Source: an uncultured Eggerthellaceae bacterium
Lineage (GTDB): Bacteria; Actinomycetota; Coriobacteriia; Coriobacteriales; Eggerthellaceae
Direction of reading: 5' to 3'
DNA length: 64,000 nt
Assembly: GCA_910589125.1 (NCBI GenBank)
Contig: CAJURX010000001.1
Coordinates: forward strand, 234,764-298,763
Part shown: positions 54,370-63,271 of the stretch, piece after piece
Layout: every line of letters starts with the position of its first letter
Position numbering within the stretch: the first letter of the stretch is position 1
Notes under the pieces: model-generated
What the model saw: the letters and a program-made list of their open reading frames with translations, nothing else
Databases searched by the model: none
Told to the model about the DNA's origin: nothing
Translations under genes and position numbers: made by a program

Positions 54370-54591
54370 CTACCCCTGCGAGAGGACGGTCAGGGCCATG
54401 GTCGGTATGCCGAGTGCGAGGATGAGCACGATGCAGACGACCACCGTGAACACCTTCTTCATGGTGTTCTGGTGCTCGCGCCGCTCCATCTCGCGCTTCT
54501 GCGCCTCCACCTTCGCGCGAGCGCGCTCAGCCTTCTCCTCGCGCGTGAGGTTGCGGATATCCTTGTTCGCCTTCTTGTTGGTCTTCGCCAT
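54370..54591 (-). CDS. Small single-pass membrane protein at the head of the tat operon
   Basis: 73 residues. The first 45 are charged and probably coiled (TREEKAERARAKVEAQKREMERREHQ), followed by one hydrophobic segment (about 47-68). It ends five bases before the TatA/B start. Not recognised; it may be an unconventional accessory subunit. Confidence 0.7.
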   Translation of the reverse strand: MAKTNKKANKDIRNLTREEKAERARAKVEAQKREMERREHQNTMKKVFTVVVCIVLILALGIPTMALTVLSQG

Positions 54592-54662
54592 GTGACTCGT
54601 ATGCCTTGCCTTCGCTCGGTATCCGTTTCCGTTGCCTTCGCTATTGTACGCGCAAACGCGCC

Positions 54663-56024
54663 TCAGCGTCGCAGCTTGGTGCGAATCTCGATGACGCGCG
54701 CGATGCTCTTCGCAACCTCCACATCAACGTGCCAATGCGTCTTCTCGTAGCGCACCTGCCCGTCCACCATGGTCATGAGCACATCAGAGACCGAGCACGT
54801 GTTCACCACAGCCGACATGGGGTTCACGTCCGGCGACTGGAGGGAGTTCGACAGGTCCACTGCGATCACATCCGCGTGCTTGCCCACTTCCAGCGACCCG
54901 ATCTCATCATCCATCTTGAGCGCTCGCGCACCGCCGATGGTGGCGAGCTCCAGCATGGTAGCCGCATCCAGGAACCTGCGGGTGTCACGGGCGCGATGCA
55001 GCAGCAGCCCCGTGCGCATCTCAGAGAGCATGTCGGTGGATTCCGTGGCCGCAGGCGAATCCGTGCCCAGTCCCACGCGCATGCCTGCCTGCATGAACTC
55101 GGAGAGAGGTGCCACGCCCATGCCCAGCTGCGCATTGGCACGCGGGCACGTGCAGATCGAGACGTCCTTCTCCACGAGCTTGCGGATATCGTCATCCTCC
55201 ACATGCACCGCATGGACCACCATCACGTTCGGCGCATCGAATGCGCCCCAGTTGAGCGCATAGCGCACCGGCGTCACGCCGAAGGGAAGCCACGGCGGGA
55301 TCTCCACATAGCCACGCGTCTCGACGTCCATGTTGTCCACTGCGAACATGGAGGAGCCATACATGACGAAGTTGTATTCCTCGCGGCTGCCCGCCAGGCG
55401 GATGGCCATGGGCAGGCCCTCCTTGGTGGCCACCTCAGAGACGCGACCGAACACCTGCGGATGGTTCGCGTAGATGGATGCTGGTGCGATGCCGATGGTC
55501 GTGCACGTGCCCTCCGCCTGCTCGCGCCACTGCTCTATGTCGCGCTCGGCCGAATGCATGGCATAGCTCACGCGCATCTTGTCCATCGCGCCCACTTCGC
55601 GGTAGATCACCGAGCGCATCCCGAGCGCCATGGTCGCCTTGAGGGCAGCACCGGTCGAGGTGATGTCGCCGACGGTGGTGATGCCGCTCGCGAGCGCATC
55701 CAAACCGCCCACCACGGCAGAGTCGTACCAATCGGAGAGCTCCAGCTTCGTGCTCTTCTCGATGACCGACAAGATCCAACGCGCATAGGGCTGGTCGGCC
55801 ACCAAGCCGCGCAGGACCGATTTCTCGAGGCGCGTGTGCACATCCACGAACCCCGGCATCAGGGCCGCCATGCCATAATCCACGACCTCTTCGCCTGGAT
55901 TGCGCTTGATCACGGCGTTCATCTCGCCCACATCCTTGATGCAGCCGTCCTTCACGAGGATGGCGCCTCCGGAGGTGATGGGGTCTTGGGTTATGGGGAA
56001 CACGTATTTGGCACTGAGTATCAT
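54663..56024 (-). CDS. Amidohydrolase-fold protein lacking usual metal ligands
   Basis: 453 residues with the overall order of MTA/SAH- or aminofutalosine-type deaminases (GFVDVHTRLEKSVLRG, EYNFVMYG, VVHAVHV, GLGTDSPAATESTDMLSEMR). But the second His of the usual HTH is Arg (H63-T-R65), the usual HxAE is R209-L-A-G212, and the HCP-type His is Thr292. Asp322 and His271 or His274 remain. It is therefore probably not a standard zinc deaminase; it may have a changed or lost activity. It is divergent from the menaquinone methyltransferase gene, which hints at a quinone-related role, without proof. Confidence 0.8.
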   Translation of the reverse strand: MILSAKYVFPITQDPITSGGAILVKDGCIKDVGEMNAVIKRNPGEEVVDYGMAALMPGFVDVHTRLEKSVLRGLVADQPYARWILSVIEKSTKLELSDWYDSAVVGGLDALASGITTVGDITSTGAALKATMALGMRSVIYREVGAMDKMRVSYAMHSAERDIEQWREQAEGTCTTIGIAPASIYANHPQVFGRVSEVATKEGLPMAIRLAGSREEYNFVMYGSSMFAVDNMDVETRGYVEIPPWLPFGVTPVRYALNWGAFDAPNVMVVHAVHVEDDDIRKLVEKDVSICTCPRANAQLGMGVAPLSEFMQAGMRVGLGTDSPAATESTDMLSEMRTGLLLHRARDTRRFLDAATMLELATIGGARALKMDDEIGSLEVGKHADVIAVDLSNSLQSPDVNPMSAVVNTCSVSDVLMTMVDGQVRYEKTHWHVDVEVAKSIARVIEIRTKLRR

Positions 56025-56131
56025 GATGCCTCGCTCATATCGCGCATAGGGCTCCGCGCATCCGCGAAAGCCGTCCTTTTCAAAGCAGGTATTCTATCAG
56101 AGAGCCACGGTCGCGCTATAATCCTCAGGCT
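56025..56131. promoter_or_regulatory. Divergent promoter region with TATAAT for ubiE
   Basis: TATAAT at 56117-56122 lies only nine bases before the ubiE ATG, so the transcript would start within about three bases of the start codon (leaderless). Minus-strand TAGAAT (56096-56091) could serve the amidohydrolase-fold gene. The -35 boxes are weak. Confidence 0.45.
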
Positions 56132-56878
56132 ATGACGACCATAGATACAGCGACCGGCAAGAGCGCCCCCTCCAGCGTGTCCACGGACCGCGTGCGGCGC
56201 ATCTTCTCCTCCATCGCAGGCAGATACGAGCTGTTCAACGCATGCTCCAGCATGGGGGCGTACCGTGGCTGGATCGACAAGCTCTGCGAAGTGGCCGACA
56301 TCGAGCGCACGGACATCGTGCTCGACGTGGCTGGGGGCACGGGTGATGTCTCCTTCGCCATCGCCGAGAAGTTCCATCCCGAGATGGTCATCTGCACCGA
56401 CCTGGTCCCCGAGATGCTGGAGGTCGCGCGAGCGCACCGTGCCGAGGGCCGAGGGGCGGATGTGGACATGCAGTTCTCGGTGGCGGACGGCCAAGCGCTT
56501 CCCTTCGATGATGCGTCCATCGATGCTGTGACCATGGCATACGGACTGCGCAACATGCCCGAACGCGAACGCGCCCTCTCGGAGGTCATGCGCGTGCTCA
56601 CGCCTGGCGGCAGCTTCACCTGCCTGGATTTCTCAACGCCACCCCACCCGCTCTGGCGCGGACTGTACGGCATCTACCTCGACCACATGATCCCCTTCTG
56701 GGGGAAGCTCATCTGCGGAGACGCCAGCGGGTTCAGGTACCTGGCCAGCTCCATCGAGGCATTCCCCGATCAGGCTGGCGTGGCCTCCATGCTCGAAGGC
56801 GCAGGCTTCTGCGACATCGCCTGGTTCGACTGCACGGGCGGCATCGCCACCATCCACGTGGCTACCAAGCCCCGCTGA
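56132..56878 (+). CDS. ubiE: Demethylmenaquinone methyltransferase (UbiE/MenG)
   Basis: 248 residues. SAM site DVAGGTGDVSFAIAE; YGLRNMPERERALSEVMRVLTPGGSFTCLDFSTPP is typical of the family; the final domain ends in AGFCDIAWFDCTGGIATIHVATK. It methylates demethylmenaquinone, giving the quinone used in anaerobic respiration. The start has no clear ribosome-binding site, in line with a leaderless mRNA. Confidence 0.93.
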   Translation: MTTIDTATGKSAPSSVSTDRVRRIFSSIAGRYELFNACSSMGAYRGWIDKLCEVADIERTDIVLDVAGGTGDVSFAIAEKFHPEMVICTDLVPEMLEVARAHRAEGRGADVDMQFSVADGQALPFDDASIDAVTMAYGLRNMPERERALSEVMRVLTPGGSFTCLDFSTPPHPLWRGLYGIYLDHMIPFWGKLICGDASGFRYLASSIEAFPDQAGVASMLEGAGFCDIAWFDCTGGIATIHVATKPR

Positions 56879-56988
56879 CAGCGCTCCCGCCATCCACCTG
56901 CCACCTGATCAAGAGGGCAGCGGGTGAGAAGGGCGCAGATCGCGTAGCATGGTAACGGGTGATGCGCTCGGACGCTCCCGAGAGCGGA

Positions 56989-59322
56989 TCAGTAGGGCTC
57001 GCCGAGGTCTGCACGGGCATGCGCATCGGAATCGAGCGTGAAGAAGCGCCCCTGCCGATAGCGATCCAGCGCCACGAGCGCGATCATGGCCGCATTGTCC
57101 CCACATGATGCGATCGGCGGCACGATGAGGCGCACGCCACGAGCCGCGCACATCTCCTCATAGGCGCGCCGCAGCGCCGGGTTCGCAGCCACGCCGCCTC
57201 CCAAGCACAAGGTGCGCGCACCCGTCTCATCGAGCGCACGCGCCGCCTTCGACACCTGCACGTCGATCACGGCCGCCTCGAAACTGGCGCACACATCCGC
57301 GACATCCAACGTGCCCGATGCACGCGCATCCTGTATGTAGGTGATGACCGCCGTCTTGAGCCCTGAGAGCGAGAAGCGGTAATCCCCCGAATGCATGAGC
57401 GCGCGGGGGAAGCCGATCGCATCCGGACGACCCTCCTTCGCGAGGCGCGAGATGTGCGGACCTCCTGGATACGGCAGCCCGAGCACCTTCGCCACCTTAT
57501 CGAAAGCCTCCCCCACCGCATCATCTATGGTGGCACCCAAGATGACGTAATCCTGCCAGCCCCTCATGTGCACGAGCATGGTGTTGCCCCCTGAGAGCAG
57601 CGACACCACGGCGGGGGGCTCGAAGGGCGCGTCCGCCGGGCAGCCCAGCTTGTTGGCATAGATGTGCCCCTCCAGATGGTTCACTCCGATATAGGGGACA
57701 TCCAAGGCCCATGCCGCTCCCTTGGCGAACGCCACGCCCACCACGAGCGCGCCCACGAGACCCGGCGCATAGGTGGCAGCCACCGCGTCCACATCCCTCC
57801 AGCGAAGGCCCGCATCCTCAAGGGCGGCATCCGCCACCCCGCAGATGGCTTCGATGTGCTTGCGGCTCGCTATCTCTGGCACCACGCCGCCGAAGCGGGC
57901 ATGGAAGTCTATCTGAGACGCGACCACATCGGAGAGGATGCTGCCGCTCCCGTCTATCACCGACGCTGCCGTCTCGTCGCATGAGGACTCGATCGCCAGG
58001 ATGCGCGGCTGCTCAGATGCCATAGCGCCCACAGCCTCGCGCTCATCCAGGTCGATCCCCGCGACCTGCTTCGACCCCTCATGCGCGAGCCTCTCGATCA
58101 GGGCGTCGATCGACCCCTTGAAGATCAGCGCGTCCTCCCTGTCCGAATAGTAGCGGGGGCGGCGGCCGATGCATTCCATGCCGAGCGCCTCATAGAAGCT
58201 GATCGCACCCGCATTCGACGCTCTGACCTCGAGCGAGCACGTGCGTGCGGCAAGGTTGCGGGCATCCTCCAAGACCCGGAGCATGAGCCTGCTCGCGATG
58301 CCGCGCCGACGCGCCGTGGGCGCTGACGCCACCTTGAGCACCTGTGCATCCCCGTCCACGATGAGCGCGCCCGCATACCCTTCGAGCACACCATCGCGCA
58401 CGGCCATCCACCAGCTCCTCCCCGCCTGGCGCAGGTCATTCGCGAAAGCGGTCTCTGACCACGCATCCGTGCCCATGACCACGCTCTCCATCTCGGATGC
58501 GGACCCCGCGAAAGCGGCATCGAACGGGCGGATCTCGATCTCCTCCGCACCTGCGAGCTGCACGCCGCTCACCAGGTCGCGCGGCTTCGGCTCAGCCAAG
58601 CGCGCACGCTCGCTCTCCTCAGCATCAGACAGGCGCGTGTAGACGGGAAGCACCTCAGCAGGCGCCCTCAGAGCCGAAGGGAACCTCAATGCCTCGGCCA
58701 ATGCCAACAAGAGGCCCGCACCCGTGGGCGTCCAGAGCACCTCATCAAGATAGAGCTGAGCGTGGCCGAAGAGCTCCGCATATTTGAAGAGCGCGTCTCC
58801 CGCGAGCGACGTACCCGCATCTGGGATATCGCCTGCGAACGCCTCTGCCTTGATGACCCTATCTTCCGTGAGACGCTGCACGCCTGCCGCATCGAGCTGG
58901 AAGCTCGCGGGATACACCTCCTTGCGCATGGCATCTCCCATGACCAGCAAGCGCCCGCGCACGCCCGCACCCCACGCACCCCACGCGATGACGTCCAAGG
59001 TGGAGAGGCCCACGAGCGGAACACTGAGCGCAGACGATATGCCCTTTGCCGTGGCAACAGCGATGCGCACGCCCGTGAATGACCCCGGGCCACGTCCCAC
59101 TGCCACCAGCGACACATCCGCACGCGCAAGGCCCGCAGATGCCATGAGACCATCCATCACACCCAGAAGCCGCATATTGGAGGCACGATGCGCAGGCAGG
59201 TTCTCTTGAGCGATGAGGCTCACCTCGCCATCATCCCCCACGCGCCCGAGCGCGCACGCGATGACCTCGTTCGACGTATCGAACGCGATGACGATGCCCG
59301 CACCTTGCCGCTCTAACATCAT
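56989..59322 (-). CDS. tsaD: TsaB-RimI-TsaD fusion protein (t6A synthesis and N-acetyltransferase)
   Basis: 777 residues, three domains. TsaB (about 10-235): AFDTSNEVIACAL, GRGPGSFTGVRIAVATAKG. RimI-like N-acetyltransferase (about 262-405): SAPTARRRGIASRLMLRVLEDAR, FYEALGMECIGRRPRYY. TsaD (about 437-777): AIESSCDETAASVI, NHLEGHIYAN (metal HxxxH), GGGVAANPALR, CGDNAAM. It joins two partners of the tRNA t6A complex and the ribosomal-protein N-acetyltransferase. It overlaps tsaE by four bases. All key motifs are retained. Confidence 0.95.
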   Translation of the reverse strand: MMLERQGAGIVIAFDTSNEVIACALGRVGDDGEVSLIAQENLPAHRASNMRLLGVMDGLMASAGLARADVSLVAVGRGPGSFTGVRIAVATAKGISSALSVPLVGLSTLDVIAWGAWGAGVRGRLLVMGDAMRKEVYPASFQLDAAGVQRLTEDRVIKAEAFAGDIPDAGTSLAGDALFKYAELFGHAQLYLDEVLWTPTGAGLLLALAEALRFPSALRAPAEVLPVYTRLSDAEESERARLAEPKPRDLVSGVQLAGAEEIEIRPFDAAFAGSASEMESVVMGTDAWSETAFANDLRQAGRSWWMAVRDGVLEGYAGALIVDGDAQVLKVASAPTARRRGIASRLMLRVLEDARNLAARTCSLEVRASNAGAISFYEALGMECIGRRPRYYSDREDALIFKGSIDALIERLAHEGSKQVAGIDLDEREAVGAMASEQPRILAIESSCDETAASVIDGSGSILSDVVASQIDFHARFGGVVPEIASRKHIEAICGVADAALEDAGLRWRDVDAVAATYAPGLVGALVVGVAFAKGAAWALDVPYIGVNHLEGHIYANKLGCPADAPFEPPAVVSLLSGGNTMLVHMRGWQDYVILGATIDDAVGEAFDKVAKVLGLPYPGGPHISRLAKEGRPDAIGFPRALMHSGDYRFSLSGLKTAVITYIQDARASGTLDVADVCASFEAAVIDVQVSKAARALDETGARTLCLGGGVAANPALRRAYEEMCAARGVRLIVPPIASCGDNAAMIALVALDRYRQGRFFTLDSDAHARADLGEPY

Positions 59323-59831
59323 GCGAGCTCCTTCAGCTTCGCGGATATGCCACGCAAGAGCGCACGAGAGCGTGCACCCCTTGCCATCAAGCGCACATCG
59401 CGCGCATCAGCTGAGCCCACCGCATAGCAAATCGACGCTTCCAGCGCATCCTCCGGCATCTCATCAGGGAAGAGCTCTGCCCACTCTATGAGGGAAGCCC
59501 CTGGAGACCCCTCGTCCACGAGCTCCCAGAAGCCCACATCCTCCAATTGCTCAGGTGCGTCCAGTCGGTACAGATCGAAGTGATCGAGAGCAACCCCATA
59601 TCCCTCATAGGAGCATACGATGTTGAATGTGGGACTCACGACATCCCCTTCGATGCCCATGCCATGCGCGATGGCTTGCGCAAGGCTCGTCTTGCCTGCA
59701 CCGAGCTCCCCATTCATGAGCAGCACATCCCCGTCACGCAGAGAGGCGCCGATGGCCTGACCGAGCACCGTGAAGTCATCCCTTCCCGCCTCGCGCATGA
59801 CCAGGACGTCCCCTTCAGAGAGCACCCTCAC
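59319..59831 (-). CDS. tsaE: tRNA t6A complex ATPase TsaE
   Basis: 170 residues. Walker A GELGAGKTSLAQAIA, VVSPTFNIVCSYEG and HFDLYRLDAPEQLEDVGFWE are the family hallmarks. It drives the TsaB-TsaD cycle in making threonylcarbamoyladenosine at tRNA position 37. Its start overlaps the stop of the formate/nitrite transporter gene, and its stop overlaps the start of the TsaB-RimI-TsaD fusion. Confidence 0.93.
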   Translation of the reverse strand: MRVLSEGDVLVMREAGRDDFTVLGQAIGASLRDGDVLLMNGELGAGKTSLAQAIAHGMGIEGDVVSPTFNIVCSYEGYGVALDHFDLYRLDAPEQLEDVGFWELVDEGSPGASLIEWAELFPDEMPEDALEASICYAVGSADARDVRLMARGARSRALLRGISAKLKELA

Positions 59832-60652
59832 TTCGCACAGCGCTTCTTGGAATGCGTGACATACATCACCAGCCCCACCAGCGCACCGCCGATGATGTTC
59901 CCGATCGTCACTGGGATCAGGTTGGCCACGATGAATGTCGGGAAGTCCAGAGCGGCAACGTTGATGCCCGCCTCCGCGATCATGGAAGCGTAGCGCGGGA
60001 CCGCATTGGCGAAGATGCCCGCGGGGATGTAGTACATGTTCGCGATGCAGTGCTCGAAGCTCGCGATGACGAACCCGAAGATGGGAAAGAACACGCCGAG
60101 GATCTTGCCTGACGTCTCATGCGCCGTATTGCCCAGATAGATGGCGATGCAGACCATGACGTTGCAGAAGATCCCCAGGACGAAGGCGTTCATCCAAGGG
60201 AGCTGGCATTTCGCCGCAGCGACCTTCGCCGTGAATACCGCAAGGTCCCCGCCCCCCAGCTCATACTGCCCGAAGAAGGCCATCAGAGCGGCCATGCCAA
60301 CCGCCCCGATGAAGTTGCCGACATAGACGATGACCCAATTGCGCAGGAGGCTCGCCCACGTGATCTCCTTGGAGAGGGCTGCGGTCACCATGAGCGCATT
60401 GCCCGTGAAGAGCTCTGCACCCAACAGCACGATCATCATGAGGCCAACCGGGAACACGACTCCCATCAGCACGCGCTGCACGCCAGCATCCTCTATCCCG
60501 AATGCTGCGGCTGATGAGGCGGTCGCACCCAAGGAGACCAGGACGCCTGCCATGACGGCAAGGACGAATACCCGCCACGCAGGCGACGCTGCCTTGGGAA
60601 CGCATGCCTCTATATAGGCATCGGTGACTTCGCTCGGCGTACGAATGGCCAC
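59828..60652 (-). CDS. Formate/nitrite transporter family protein
   Basis: 274 residues, six membrane helices of FNT type. The pore elements LGAELFTGNALMVTAA and the conserved NWVIVYVGNFIGA, with a later LGIFCNVMVCIAIYLG and FEHCIANMYYIP, are visible. It forms a pentameric channel for formate, nitrite or similar ions. It follows the formate-tetrahydrofolate ligase gene by 25 bp, so formate is the likely substrate (inference). Confidence 0.93.
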   Translation of the reverse strand: MAIRTPSEVTDAYIEACVPKAASPAWRVFVLAVMAGVLVSLGATASSAAAFGIEDAGVQRVLMGVVFPVGLMMIVLLGAELFTGNALMVTAALSKEITWASLLRNWVIVYVGNFIGAVGMAALMAFFGQYELGGGDLAVFTAKVAAAKCQLPWMNAFVLGIFCNVMVCIAIYLGNTAHETSGKILGVFFPIFGFVIASFEHCIANMYYIPAGIFANAVPRYASMIAEAGINVAALDFPTFIVANLIPVTIGNIIGGALVGLVMYVTHSKKRCAK

Positions 60653-60677
60653 GATGGATCCCTCCGCTCAGGATGGC

Positions 60678-62366
60678 CTAGAACAGGCCCGTGATCTTAC
60701 CGGTCTCGTCTACGTCGATCTTCTGCGCCGCAGGGGTCTTGCCCAGGCCCGGCATGGTCATGATCGATCCGGTGAGCGCCACCACGAACCCAGCGCCCGC
60801 CGACACCTTGACCTCGCGCACCGTGATGTCGAACCCGCGCGGAGCACCGAGCTTCTTCGCATCATCGGAGAAGGAGTACTGCGTCTTCGCCATGCAGACG
60901 GGCATATCCCCGAAGCCGAGCCGCTCCAGCTTGGCTATCTCGCGCACAGCCGCAGGCTCGAACACCACGCCATCCGCACGATAGACGCGCTTGGCGATGG
61001 CCTCGATCTTCTCCGTGAGCGAGAGGTCGTCAGCATAGGAGTATTCGAACGTGTCCGCACAGCGACCATCCGCGTCACCCTCTTCGCACAGGCAGACCAC
61101 CTCATCAGCAAGCGCGAGACCACCCTCGCCGCCCTTCGCCCACACTTCCGAGAGCGCCACATCCACGCCAAGCTTGCTGCACTCCGCCTCCACGAGGTCG
61201 AGCTCCGCCTTCGTATCGGTCGGGAATGCATTGATGGCCACCACGCATGGCAGATGGTAGACCTGGGTGATGTTCTCGACGTGCTGGAGGAGGTTCGGGA
61301 GCCCCGCCTTGAGCGCGTCAAGATCCTCCCTATCAAGGTCATCCTTCGCCACGCCGCCATGGTTCTTGAGGGCGCGCACGGTTGCCACGACCACGACCGC
61401 ATCTGGCTTGAGGCCCGCGAGGCGGCACTTGATGTCCAGGAACTTCTCTGCTCCCAGATCGGCACCGAAGCCAGCCTCGGTCACGCACCAGTCTCCGAGC
61501 GCGAGCGCCATGCGCGTAGCCATGATGGAGTTGCATCCATGCGCGATGTTGGCGAAGGGGCCTCCATGCACGAACACAGGATTCCCCTCCAGGGTCTGCA
61601 CCAGATTCGGCTTCAACGCATCCTTGAGAAGCGCGCACATGGCACCTTCCGCCTTGAGGTCATGCGCCGTTACCGGCTCATCCTCATAGGTGTAGCCCAC
61701 GACGATGCGACCTAGGCGCTCCTTCAGGTCCGTGATGGAGGTGGCAAGGCAGAAGATGGCCATGACCTCGCTGGCCACTGTGATGTCGAACCCATCCTCG
61801 CGAGGCACGCCATGGGCCTTGCCGCCCAGGCCGTCCACGATATGGCGCAGCTGGCGGTCATTCATATCCACCACGCGCTTCCACGTGATGCGACGCACAT
61901 CTATCCCCAGCTCATTGCCGTTCTGGATATGCGCATCCAGCATGGCGGCGAGCAGGTTGTTCGCAGCCCCGATAGCGTGGAAGTCACCCGTGAAGTGCAG
62001 GTTGATGTCCTCCATGGGGACCACCTGCGCGTATCCGCCACCTGCAGCTCCCCCCTTGATGCCGAACACGGGTCCGAGCGACGGCTCGCGCAGGGCCACG
62101 ACCACGTCCTTGCCGCGCAGCGCGAGCGCATCTGCCAGACCGACGGTGGTGGTGGTCTTGCCCTCGCCCGCAGGCGTGGGGTTGATGGCTGTCACCAAGA
62201 TGAGCTTGCCGGGCGCATGATCCTCTTCCGCAAGCAGGTTGTAGTCCACCTTGGCCTTGTATTGGCCGTACGCCTCAAGATGGTCCTCGCCGATCCCGAG
62301 CCGCTTCGCCACCTCGGTGATCCTCTTCGGCTCAGCCGCCTGCGCTATCTCGATATCCGTGAGCAT
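60678..62366 (-). CDS. fhs: Formate-tetrahydrofolate ligase
   Basis: 562 residues. The ATP site TPAGEGKTTTTVGLADAL, REPSLGPVFGIKGGAAGGGYAQVVPMEDINLHFTGDFHAI (in parts), GADLGAEKF and TVRALKNHGG are all present. It makes 10-formyl-THF from formate and ATP, feeding one-carbon metabolism. Together with the FNT channel downstream it suggests formate uptake and use. Confidence 0.95.
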   Translation of the reverse strand: MLTDIEIAQAAEPKRITEVAKRLGIGEDHLEAYGQYKAKVDYNLLAEEDHAPGKLILVTAINPTPAGEGKTTTTVGLADALALRGKDVVVALREPSLGPVFGIKGGAAGGGYAQVVPMEDINLHFTGDFHAIGAANNLLAAMLDAHIQNGNELGIDVRRITWKRVVDMNDRQLRHIVDGLGGKAHGVPREDGFDITVASEVMAIFCLATSITDLKERLGRIVVGYTYEDEPVTAHDLKAEGAMCALLKDALKPNLVQTLEGNPVFVHGGPFANIAHGCNSIMATRMALALGDWCVTEAGFGADLGAEKFLDIKCRLAGLKPDAVVVVATVRALKNHGGVAKDDLDREDLDALKAGLPNLLQHVENITQVYHLPCVVAINAFPTDTKAELDLVEAECSKLGVDVALSEVWAKGGEGGLALADEVVCLCEEGDADGRCADTFEYSYADDLSLTEKIEAIAKRVYRADGVVFEPAAVREIAKLERLGFGDMPVCMAKTQYSFSDDAKKLGAPRGFDITVREVKVSAGAGFVVALTGSIMTMPGLGKTPAAQKIDVDETGKITGLF

Positions 62367-62380
62367 GCGCCCTCCTTGCG

Positions 62381-63169
62381 TCAGCTCCTACCTTGTGCCT
62401 CCGATATTAAACGAAGTCCCTCCAAAGTGAGGTCAGGGTCCACCTCATCGATCTCATTTGACAGGTGCGCGATCTGGGAGGCCAGACCACCCGTGGCGAC
62501 CACCTTCGCCTCGTATCCCAGCTCCTCGAACACGCGGCGCAGCAACCCATCCACGCGCGCCGCCTCCCCGATGAGGATGCCGCTCGCAAGTGCTTCGGCT
62601 GTGTTGCGCCCGATCGCATGTGGCGGAGCCGCCAGATCCACGGAGGAGAGCTGAGCGCCATGGTCGAAGAGAGTGGATGCGCTCGTCTGGAGCCCGGGCG
62701 CGATGATGCCGCCGATGAACCTCCCTGCACGGTCGATGACCTCCATATTGGTGGCAGTGCCGAAATCCACGACGATGGAGGGGTACCCGTAGCGCGCCTT
62801 GCAGGCAACGGCATCCGCCACGCGATCCGCACCTATCTCGTCAGGCGCGGGATAGTCCGTCTCAAAGAGGTGCCCCGCTGAGCGTGCCGTGCAGATGAGG
62901 ACCTCGACCCCTGCTATCTTCTGCACAGCTGCCACCCATGCCGCTTTCGCCTGCGGCACGACCGACGAGAGCACGCCGCGGCCGATGCGCGCCGCATCGA
63001 TCCCCTCCATGCCCATGAGCGAATGGAGCCGGGCAGCTATGTCGTCAGGCGTATCCTCCCGCATCGTCGGCAGCCGCCATGATGCTTCGAGCACCGCTCC
63101 CTGATAGACGCCGACCACGGTCTGCGTGTTCCCCACATCTACCGCTAAAAGCATAATTCCCAAGGTCAT
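62381..63169 (-). CDS. coaX: Type III pantothenate kinase
   Basis: 262 residues. AVDVGNTQTVVGVY is the phosphate-binding loop; GADRVADAVAC, VVDFGTATNMEVID and GGIIAPGLQTSASTLF follow the family pattern. It makes 4'-phosphopantothenate for CoA. The start at 63169 has AAGGTG four bases upstream; an internal ATG at 63154 is possible. First gene of coaX-fhs-FNT-tsaE-tsaD. Confidence 0.93.
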   Translation of the reverse strand: MTLGIMLLAVDVGNTQTVVGVYQGAVLEASWRLPTMREDTPDDIAARLHSLMGMEGIDAARIGRGVLSSVVPQAKAAWVAAVQKIAGVEVLICTARSAGHLFETDYPAPDEIGADRVADAVACKARYGYPSIVVDFGTATNMEVIDRAGRFIGGIIAPGLQTSASTLFDHGAQLSSVDLAAPPHAIGRNTAEALASGILIGEAARVDGLLRRVFEELGYEAKVVATGGLASQIAHLSNEIDEVDPDLTLEGLRLISEAQGRS

Positions 63170-63187
63170 CTTTCACCTTTTGATGGA

Positions 63188-63196
63188 TGATATAAT
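63188..63196 (+). promoter_or_regulatory. Extended -10 promoter of the response regulator gene
   Basis: TGATATAAT (TGn plus TATAAT), 75 bp before the response-regulator ATG, with only a weak -35 region. It lies in the gap between coaX and the regulator, which are divergently transcribed. Confidence 0.5.
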
Positions 63197-63271
63197 GCCG
63201 ATAAAGATACACCATCGTGAAGGAGGGCACGTGGCGGTCGGCGCAGGCGTGCCTCAAGAAAGGCGAAGGCT

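Noticed and set aside
61812..62654. Long open frames opposite fhs, the MFS genes and other core genes
   Set aside because: They are His/Arg/Asp-rich mirror frames produced by high G+C at third codon positions; the opposite strand encodes clear families.
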